From: Mesostigma viride
Taxonomy: Eukaryota; Streptophyta; Mesostigmatophyceae; Mesostigmatales; Mesostigmataceae
Assembly (NCBI GenBank): GCA_009746045.1
Contig: RPFO01001870.1
Coordinates: 40,001 to 60,000, forward strand
DNA: 20,000 bases
Direction: 5' to 3'
Shown here one piece after another: positions 16,601 through 20,000 of this stretch. A program made the translations under genes and the position numbers. Below the pieces are notes generated by a model. It ran no database searches, was not told where the DNA came from, and worked only from the letters and a program-made list of their open reading frames with translations. Position 1 is the first letter of the stretch. Every line of letters starts with the position of its first letter.

Positions 16601-17645
16601 GCAGCCTTCCATTCATTTCCCAGTTATGGGTGACGACGTGGCATGGATAGTCCCATTCGTTTCTCATCCCCCCACCCCACCCTGCTATACTTTGTATTGA
16701 TCAACACCGTCTTTATATCCATCCTGACCATCAGTGTTCGGTTTGTCTGCCCTGAACCTTGGGATGTGCCCTTGTTAACTCATGATGACCTGTGCACATC
16801 TCCGACCCATGCACGCGGGTGGCAGTATACCACGGCCACCCATTTCCGCAGATTGCTGTCTTCTGCATGGATCATCATTTGCCCTGATCGCTGTATCATC
16901 CCCACCGTGCATCCCGGTTGTTTCCTGACCGCTCCATCGTGGCTGGCCCACCAGGTACATTTGGCTTTACGAGGCCATCACGGGGGAGCGATTTGTGCCT
17001 GCGGTCGCCAACGAGGAGGTGAGTGCACGGCTGCACGCTCAATTCTGGCTTCGCTCTTGTCTTGTTTGCTCCCTCTACGCAACCGCCAATTGAGGAGGTG
17101 ATGTGGGCGCCATATGTGCTAGTAGCATTGCTCTTATCTATATTTGGTCCCTCTATGCAGTGCAGACGGGGACGTACCTCGCTCCTTCTACACATTATTT
17201 TTATCCCTCGCTACATCACCCTCTATGTACTGCGGTGTGTCCATGGAGTTGGGTCTTTCCGTGCGATCTGCTCCCTCTGGGCAGTTTTCTCCTGCAAGAT
17301 AGTACGGATGCTAGGGATGGTACGCATCATTGCGCACACGCTCAATAATCGGTCAACAAATTGCATCGGCGCTGCGGACGGTAATGGTGGCCAGAGTGTG
17401 AACTGGACATTGTGCTGGTATCGGTTGTAGTAGGCACGATTAGTCGTTTTCTTCATACCGCAGTTGGGAAGCACTTGTGTCATTGGTTGTTACGGCGTGT
17501 TGCCTGGGCTGGGGTGCTTGTTGGGTGGCCGGGCACAAAATTTGATTTTATTTGCTCCCGTCTCCCTTGGTGTTCGCAGGAGCCGGTCGCTGCTCGTTTG
17601 AAAACGAACGTCGCGGCCTCGCTGGCCACGCTGGTGTTCGACTGA
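7506..17645 (+). CDS. SAICAR synthase (plant-type, plastid-targeted), 11 exons
   Basis: The enzyme ligates aspartate to CAIR using ATP to form SAICAR in de novo purine synthesis, which in plants runs in plastids. The rebuilt exons are 7506-7883, 9288-9389, 10047-10176, 10595-10776, 12116-12196, 13019-13108, 14114-14203, 15169-15219, 16251-16297, 16955-17018 and 17580-17645. They total 1281 bases, or 426 residues plus TGA. Recognition rests on GKVRDTY at the exon 1/2 joint, [10 protein letters not shown] (ATP-site region), and both family signatures: [14 protein letters not shown] (198-211, split by intron 3) and LVDTKYEFG (301-309). Further marks are PEN-IDKEFLR and the C-terminal [10 protein letters not shown]. 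The first 90 or so residues are Ser/Ala/Arg-rich and look like a transit peptide. The length is close to plant homologues. All joints keep frame; introns 3 and 9 are phases 1 and 2, the rest phase 0. It is a single-domain enzyme, not fused to PurE as in animals. Confidence 0.93.
7971..8005. repeat. (TG)n microsatellite
   Basis: About 17 TG dinucleotides in intron 1 of the SAICAR synthase gene. Confidence 0.97.
8006..8680 (+). other. Middle of SAICAR synthase intron 1
   Basis: I find no convincing exon, RNA gene or repeat here. Several ORFs of 70-150 codons overlap in different frames but show no recognisable motif, and the flanking exons already join in frame across this stretch. Confidence 0.55.
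8681..8910. repeat. (CTCCCCTTGC)n minisatellite, about 23 copies
   Basis: This exact 10-bp tandem array in SAICAR synthase intron 1 has almost no variation until the last two units. The [10 protein letters not shown]-type ORFs are artefacts. Strong homogeneity suggests recent expansion or active homogenisation. Confidence 0.97.
9288..9389 (+). CDS. SAICAR synthase exon 2
   Basis: This 34-residue exon encodes [20 protein letters not shown] then [14 protein letters not shown], the nucleotide-binding start of the fold. The acceptor is caccccag|GTGCGT and the donor GGCCAG|GTGGGT. The donor edge starts a ladder of about 26-bp degenerate repeats in the intron. Confidence 0.93.
9381..9550 (+). repeat. 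26-bp ladder echoing the exon 2 donor
   Basis: AAGGGCCAG|GTGGGTGGGC at the exon 2 donor is followed by related units: AAAGGGCAG|GTAGGAGGGC (junction 9416), AAAGCAG|ATGGGAGGGC (9441), AAAGGGCACGTGGGTG (9472), CCCTAGTGGGTGGGC (about 9497) and AAAGGCCAGTTGGGTGGGC (about 9523). Spacings are 25-31 bp. It is a degenerate minisatellite whose first unit spans the splice site. Confidence 0.85.
9872..9921 (+). repeat. Upstream copy of exon 3 start
   Basis: GCCCAG|GTGCTCAACCTGACG, about 167 bp before exon 3, matches CCCCAG|GTGCTCAACATGACG at the true acceptor. Looser similarity continues for another 25 bases, to CAAGGCCACC against CAAGGCAGCC. It translates VLNLTCL against VLNMTSK. Confidence 0.88.
10047..10176 (+). 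CDS. SAICAR synthase exon 3
   Basis: This 130-base exon encodes [15 protein letters not shown] through [11 protein letters not shown] to FPVEFV, with one base of the next codon. The split valine codon (g|tg) fixes the donor as TTTGTGG|GTGGGT. It covers the first half of family signature 1. Both edges are echoed in the flanking introns (9880-9920 and 10292-10320). Confidence 0.93.
10286..10336 (+). repeat. Downstream copy of exon 3 end
   Basis: GTCTTTCCCGTCGAGTTTGT, 139 bp after the true edge, matches GTCTTCCCGGTCGAGTTTGT at the end of exon 3 and continues into the donor (GGGTTAGTGCAGC against GGGTGGGTGCAGC). Both coding differences are synonymous. Confidence 0.9.
10400..10510. repeat. AT-rich short tandem repeat (TAATGTATCTTA-like)
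   Basis: About nine imperfect 11-14-bp units of the type TCTAATGTGCCT/TATAATGTATCT lie in SAICAR synthase intron 3. They contrast with the GC-rich surroundings. Confidence 0.85.
10595..10776 (+). CDS. SAICAR synthase exon 4
   Basis: This 182-base exon encodes [39 protein letters not shown] and a tail ending HDRPISMKE. It completes signature 1 and holds the substrate-loop region. The acceptor is aaattgccag|TGCGTA (phase 1) and the donor AAGGAG|GTGGGT. Confidence 0.93.
10791..10965 (+). repeat. Copies of exon 4 end in intron 4
   Basis: GCATGAAGGAG|GTGG recurs 25 bp after the true edge (10791). A longer copy at 10921-10965, 180 bp after the same point in exon 4, starts GAGGATGTGCACGGCTGGCC against GAGGCTGTGCATGACCGGCC. 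It matches roughly three quarters of 44 bases through the donor TGGGTGC. Confidence 0.82.
11040..11620 (+). repeat. G-rich array: GGGC/GGC then GGGT then poly-G
   Basis: In SAICAR synthase intron 4 an irregular GGGC/GGC/GGCA array (about 11125-11462) is followed by (GGGT)n (11461-11596) and about 18 G (11599-11616). The G-rich strand is the transcript strand. Poly-Gly/Ala/Arg ORFs here are artefacts. Confidence 0.96.
11790..12060 (+). repeat. Four upstream copies of exon 5 start
   Basis: The true edge CCCAG|ATCGTGGAGGAGGGC has counterparts before it: ACCAG|AGATTGTGGGTGAAGGG (about 12020), CTTAG|AGGGTGGAGAGAGG (about 11948), CTCAG|ACGACGGGAAAGGG (about 11892) and TTCAG|AACGTGGACCAGG (about 11796). 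Most are followed by CCTGA-type sequence and a pyrimidine tract, so whole units of roughly 55-95 bp are duplicated. Confidence 0.78.
12116..12196 (+). CDS. SAICAR synthase exon 5
   Basis: This 27-residue exon encodes [20 protein letters not shown] then ELFEFGQ. The acceptor is gccccag|ATCGTG and the donor GGGCAG|GTGGGT. Echoes of its start lie upstream (11796-12060) and echoes of its end downstream (12241-12570). Confidence 0.92.
12180..12760 (+). repeat. Tandem copies of exon 5 end and donor
   Basis: TTTGGGCAG|GTGGGTG at the true donor (12197) recurs with junctions at 12261, 12324 (CAG|ATGGGTG), 12444 and 12570 (CAG|GTGAGTT). Spacings are 64, 63, 120 and 126 bp, so multiples of about 60-63. 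Intermediate looser units (GGGCAGGTAGTTGCGGGCAAG near 12378 in two parts, GACAGGTGGGTGCGGGCAAG near 12495) fill the gaps. The last copy reads LCEFGQ against LFEFGQ. Confidence 0.9.
12580..12622 (+). repeat. Short tandem duplication
   Basis: CTGGATGACGCTTACCAGGA is followed directly by CTAGATGACGCTTACACGGA, a 20-bp unit in SAICAR synthase intron 5. Confidence 0.85.
13019..13108 (+). CDS. SAICAR synthase exon 6: signature 2
   Basis: This 30-residue exon encodes [20 protein letters not shown] then [10 protein letters not shown], containing family signature 2 (LVDTKYEFG). The acceptor is accaccag|AAAGTC and the donor GACGAG|GTGAGC. Its 3' edge is repeated three times downstream. Confidence 0.93.
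13168..13455 (+). repeat. Three copies of exon 6 end
   Basis: The edge GGCAACATTCTGGTGATCGA then CGAG|GTGAG recurs as GGCAACATTCTGGTGATTGA (13176), GGCGACCTCATGGTGATTGA then ACAG|GTGAG (junction 13286), and GGCAACATCCTTGTGATTGG then AGAG|GTAAG (junction 13449). Translations are GNILVIDE (true), [16 protein letters not shown] and GNILVIGE. Confidence 0.92.
13329..13353. repeat. (GGT)8 microsatellite
   Basis: A short GGT run in SAICAR synthase intron 6. Confidence 0.95.
13604..13695. repeat. Compound (CT)n(CA)n microsatellite
   Basis: About 23 CT units pass directly into about 22 CA units in SAICAR synthase intron 6. Confidence 0.97.
14114..14203 (+). CDS. SAICAR synthase exon 7
   Basis: This 30-residue exon encodes [20 protein letters not shown] then [10 protein letters not shown]. 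The EVHTPDSSR joint to exon 6 is typical of the family. The donor GACAAG|GTGTGG is followed within four bases by a run of 25 G. A decayed near-full copy of this exon lies at about 14255-14378. Confidence 0.93.
14208..14232 (+). repeat. Poly-G run of about 25 next to a splice donor
   Basis: The run starts four bases after the GT of intron 7. Its exact length may be uncertain because homopolymers are error-prone in sequencing. Confidence 0.9.
14250..14384 (+). pseudogene. Decayed duplicate of SAICAR synthase exon 7
   Basis: After an acceptor-like ATCCCCCCCAG, the sequence encodes [11 protein letters not shown] in one frame (compare DSSRYWLRD), then FEER and [12 protein letters not shown] in another (compare [16 protein letters not shown]). 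It ends GACAAG|GTGGGG like the real exon. An insertion with a T run lies between FEER and IAAR, and there is a frame change. Over the last 44 bases I count about nine mismatches, nearly all transitions. Confidence 0.8.
14466..14575 (+). repeat. Degenerate 48-bp pair after the exon 7 duplicate
   Basis: GACGTGTTGGGTAGTGTACT (14491) and GATGTGTTCGGTAGAGTTCT (14539) begin two units that share CTGTCTACA. The first is preceded by GAAAATGTCAACAAG, which resembles GAGAACATTGACAAG at the exon 7 end, so these may be older echoes. Confidence 0.65.
14691..14718. repeat. 28-base segment shared with kinase intron 3
   Basis: The bases 14691-14718 (starting TTCTGGCCTGCGCTGG) are identical to 4461-4488. Flanks do not match. 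The two copies are in opposite orientation relative to their host genes' transcription. Confidence 0.9.
14846..14930 (+). repeat. CGCATCCTTATGCTCC-type short tandem units
   Basis: Three or four units of the form CGCATCCTTATGCTCCC lead to CTCCCCCAG in intron 7, a decoy-acceptor-like sequence. Further CTTGTGCTC units (15037-15160) lead to the true exon 8 acceptor. Confidence 0.7.
15169..15219 (+). CDS. SAICAR synthase exon 8
   Basis: This small exon encodes [17 protein letters not shown]. The acceptor is gtcggcag|GAGTTC and the donor GACAAG|GTGAGC. It joins IDK of exon 7 to give the family's DKEFLR motif. Confidence 0.92.
15330..15530 (+). repeat. 73-bp tandem units in intron 8
   Basis: GGGCCATCAAGAACGTCATG|GTGAGTGTG (GTCATG at 15370) recurs 73 bp on (15443) and, more loosely, near 15506. 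Each copy carries a consensus-like donor. AACCAAAAG|GTGGGC (about 15400) resembles the exon 8 edge AACGACAAG|GTGAGC. Confidence 0.8.
15712..15897. repeat. (CTACCGCTGT)n minisatellite, about 17 copies in two blocks
   Basis: A homogeneous 10-bp array in SAICAR synthase intron 8, split by a short GATCCTTTTCA interruption near 15824-15834. The [10 protein letters not shown] ORFs are artefacts. Confidence 0.97.
16251..16297 (+). CDS. SAICAR synthase exon 9
   Basis: This 47-base exon encodes [15 protein letters not shown] plus two bases of the next arginine codon. The acceptor is ctccctggcag|ACGCTC and the donor CACGCCG|GTGAGC. The phase-2 joint is fixed by the frame of exon 10. A near copy of its last 25 or so bases follows at 16386-16412. 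Confidence 0.9.
16386..16416 (+). repeat. Copy of exon 9 end
   Basis: CTGGTGATGGAGGTGTCGCG then CCC|GTGAG, about 114 bp after the true edge, matches CTGGTGATGGAGCTGTCACG then CCG|GTGAG with very few changes. It would read LVMEVSR against LVMELSR. Confidence 0.9.
16955..17018 (+). CDS. SAICAR synthase exon 10
   Basis: This 64-base exon completes the split Arg codon, then encodes [20 protein letters not shown] and a final E. The acceptor is gcccaccag|GTACAT and the donor GAGGAG|GTGAGT. Confidence 0.91.
17040..17290 (+). repeat. Degenerate units in intron 10
   Basis: CCGCCAATTGAGGAG|GTGATG (junction near 17099) echoes GTCGCCAACGAGGAG|GTGAGT of exon 10. TGCTCCCTCTACGCA (17077), GGTCCCTCTATGCAG (17145), CACCCTCTATGTACTG (17217) and TGCTCCCTCTGGGCAG (17268) form a loose series of 50-70 bp that ends in decoy acceptors. 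Confidence 0.68.
17580..17645 (+). CDS. SAICAR synthase exon 11 and stop
   Basis: This exon encodes [20 protein letters not shown] then D and TGA (17643-17645). The acceptor is ggtgttcgcag|GAGCCG. The EEP.. R...NV..AL pattern is the usual end of plant-type SAICAR synthases. The stop region is itself echoed about 76 bp downstream. Confidence 0.9.
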   Translation, partial: EPVAARLKTNVAASLATLVFD

Positions 17646-19030
17646 CATCGATGAGCTCATACGGATTGGTTGGTGTCAAGGAGCAGGGTGCTTATGATAT
17701 GTATCACCGGTTTTTAACTGATATCGATGAGACTGCCTCGCTGGTCTGTGATTGGTATTGATGGGACCAGCACTGACAACAATCGCTGCCAATGATATCA
17801 ATCGAATGACCAGTGCGTTGCGGACTTCAGTTGCGGTATTCCCCAAGTCTTCAGGAGTTGCAAATGACAGCTGCGGCATTCGCCGCTGCAGCATTGGCCG
17901 CTGCGGCATTCGCTAACGGCACAGCTAATGTGCAGGTCCTTCTGAACGACCAGTTGAACTGGGCACTTGTTGACGAAGATACCGGTGTACAGCCGTACAC
18001 AAGAAAACAGCACTCTGGTGTTTTTGAATTAGCAAGCTTTGTTTGGCTGCCAAAGAGCATGCTGTCCTGAGAATACAGGAATTTCTCGAGGACTCGATAC
18101 CCATGGGTGCCCGGTGCTGGTTCCACTGTCCCCTGGTGGCAGCATAGAATTATGCAAGGCCAAGCTAGCCGTTTGGCCTAAGAAAAGTGGAAATTACCTA
18201 AGAGGTAAACGTTGATCCTTGCCATGGGGACAGGCCTGCTAAACAGAAGTTTTCTGATGTCATTGATGCATGAATTGGTGGACAGACGGTTGCAATTAAG
18301 TGGAGAGAACTGATTTCATGCTGGCCATTTCATGCTGCATGTTTGAGGCCATGCAGAGCAGGGGCTCCAAGCAGTCTTTGTCATATGCATGTAGAGGAAT
18401 GCAACCCTCATGTATTCTGATTTGGCACGCCGCAAAGGTGAAAACCTCATGTATGCTCATGTGCATGCATGCACAATCCCCCTGATTTCATAGAGTTCAC
18501 GCACACGCGCAGCTATACCAGGAGCATGATCATTGAGACAATGCTGCGCAATTGCATTTGTGCTGCTTTTGGTTCCTGTCTGCTGACCGATTGGTAGGAT
18601 TTGATGTAGAGCATCCACTTTGTGTCAGCCTCCTAGCTTCGATTGTTGCATTACACCCACAGCGCGGCCACCCACAACCATGCTGCATGCAGCTAGAGTG
18701 AGTGGCCTCTACGTGGCCTGCCCACTTGCGGCAGCTGAGAGAACCTAGGGTGCCCCCTAGCTGCCTCATGGCCCTCTCGATCGAGGAGTTTATAGGGTTA
18801 AAGTTCCTTTATTGTTAGCCACACGCGGACGCAGTCGTGTGCTTTTATAATTTAATATTGCTTTGAATACGCGCACTGCCACGCTAGAGCTGTAGCTGGA
18901 TGCAATATTAATGAGCTGTGCCTGGTTAACGTCACACACGAGCTAGGCTGGAGACCGCGCGCCCAGTTACTACTTATATACTTGCATGCATGCACTGCCA
19001 CCACCGCATCCACTGCCGCCATCACCGCCT
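17646..19030. other. Non-coding or unassigned region after SAICAR synthase
   Basis: This holds the 3' UTR and intergenic sequence. ACTGACATCGATGAG at the stop codon is echoed as ACTGATATCGATGAG (17717). A GGCCGCTGCGGCATTC-type tandem (17868-17912) gives an Ala-rich 85-codon ORF (17813-18070) that I do not recognise and do not call as a gene. A TTATATACTT TATA-like string lies near 18974. Confidence 0.5.
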
Positions 19031-19032
19031 AG

Positions 19033-19650
19033 CTCCTCAACATCGACAAGCGCCTCCACGACATCGCCATCGCCATTGAGTGCCTGCAAAACACCGCAGG
19101 CCTCACCGCCCAGGCGGTGAAGGACATTGCCGCCCAGCCAGCACCTGCTGGCCCAGCCGACGATGCTCCTCCCACCCAGCAGACCTGCTGGGCGGAGTCA
19201 CATGCTGAAGCACCACACCACCTTCACTGCCTCCACCATCGCGGCACAGCTCAAGCAACAAACGCTCGACCGCCGCGAGGAGGCCAATCGACATCGCCAA
19301 GCGCAGCCATAACGTCATCGTCAAGCACTTTGACCAGATGGCAGGTGAGGACTCCGGACGAGTCTCTTGCCATAGCGTTTAAGCGCGACATTCTTACCCC
19401 CATGGCACTCACTGGTGAGCTGCGGATGTCGGCTGTCCGCCTTCCCCGCGCGCGGGGTAAGGCTGGCCCGGCTCCGATCCCCTGCTCCTCACCTTTGATT
19501 ACATGGCAGATAAGCTGTTGCCGCAAGAAGCTCGCGAGGACCTTCTACACGCTGGACGACGAGTCGGACCCTGGCGCAGCAACAACGGCGACGGGAGCTA
19601 TGGCCGACCTACCTCCAGCTTCCTTTCTTCCTGTTGAGCACATCGGGATT
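19033..19650 (+). pseudogene. Decayed coding-like region, unidentified
   Basis: An open frame from 19033 reads LLNIDKRLHDIAIAIECLQN and on to AVKDIAAQPAP. A second frame takes over near 19200 (MLKHHTTFTASTIAAQLKQQ), then a third (IDIAKRSHNVIVKHFDQMAG). The amphipathic, helix-like composition and GC-rich codons suggest former coding sequence broken by frameshifts, or short exons. No family is recognised. It might be a remnant of a mobile-element structural protein, but nothing shows this. Confidence 0.3.
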
Positions 19651-19700
19651 AAAAGCACTCCGGTGCTCCGTGACTCCCCAACAGGAGCACGAGTTTGACT

Positions 19701-19724
19701 AATTAATTAATTAATTAATTAATT
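19701..19724. repeat. (AATT)n short repeat
   Basis: Six AATT units. Just upstream, GTGCTCC (19663) and GGAGCAC (19684) can pair as a 7-bp stem. The rest of 19725-20000 shows no gene; GGGAATATATAGCAG near 19848 is TATA-like. Confidence 0.85.
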
Positions 19725-20000
19725 ACCTCCAGCTCCGGCAGACCGCAGGCCAGGGGGAAGCCGGTATAGTGGAGGGAGGCGGTCACCCGCGTCGACCACA
19801 AGCCCTGGCTAGGCGCCCCCTGCAACCGGCCCTGTAATCCCAGCCTAGGGAATATATAGCAGTAGTGTAGACTAGTCAGGCTTAGCTTAGCACGTGGCCC
19901 ACGCCTATGCGCATGTGCGCCTATGATGGGACTCCCCACCGATCATGCATTTAGCCAAGCTTTGCCTACTATGCAGAGAGCTACTCTCTGCTGAGACGCC

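Noticed and set aside
16643-17101. 152-codon ORF with a hydrophobic start
   Set aside because: It overlaps intron 9, exon 10 and intron 10 in the wrong frame and shows no recognisable motif.
17813-18070. 85-codon Ala-rich ORF
   Set aside because: Its Ala-rich part comes from a local tandem repeat and the rest matches nothing I recognise; too weak to call a gene.

Overview
The window comes from a nuclear genome of a photosynthetic eukaryote, most likely a green-lineage alga. Both protein-coding genes are split by long GT-AG introns. The one I can name has the plant-type form of its family with a long plastid-targeting-like leader. The introns are packed with simple repeats. There is no bacterial operon structure. 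The species cannot be fixed from sequence alone.

Layout. Two genes diverge from a gap of about 480 bp (7022-7505). Leftward on the minus strand (7021 down to 21) is a five-exon gene for a 524-residue protein-kinase-fold protein with a transit-peptide-like N-terminus. Its catalytic loop and DFG motif are altered, so it reads as a pseudokinase. Rightward on the plus strand (7506 to 17645) is an eleven-exon gene for phosphoribosylaminoimidazole-succinocarboxamide synthase (SAICAR synthase, the purC/ADE1-type enzyme of purine synthesis), 426 residues including its leader. Exon joints of both genes were rebuilt by hand; every joint keeps the reading frame, and 12 of 14 introns are phase 0. From 17646 to 20000 I find no confident gene, only a decayed coding-like stretch near 19.03-19.65 kb.

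Introns make up most of the window. They hold very long low-complexity arrays: (CCCCAGT)n and (CCCCGT)n, (GACGCA)n, (GACGAA)n, (GAA)n, (GGT)n, (GGA)n, (CTCCCCTTGC)n, (GGGC)n/(GGGT)n, (CT)n(CA)n and (CTACCGCTGT)n. Many long ORFs in these arrays are artefacts of the repeats.

The most unusual property is a recurring pattern I call exon echoes. At most splice junctions of both genes the adjoining intron carries one to several degenerate copies of the exon edge, with the GT or AG still in register. After the exon ending TTTGGGCAG|GTGGGTG come four more copies over about 370 bp. The exon edge encoding GNILVIDE is repeated three times in the next intron. The catalytic-loop exon of the kinase gene is echoed several times, and the giant purine microsatellite appears to have grown inside one echo. 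One SAICAR synthase exon is followed by a decayed copy of nearly the whole exon. Several echoes keep the frame with synonymous or conservative changes. The pattern could reflect a high rate of small tandem duplications across splice sites, a reservoir of alternative splice sites, or both.
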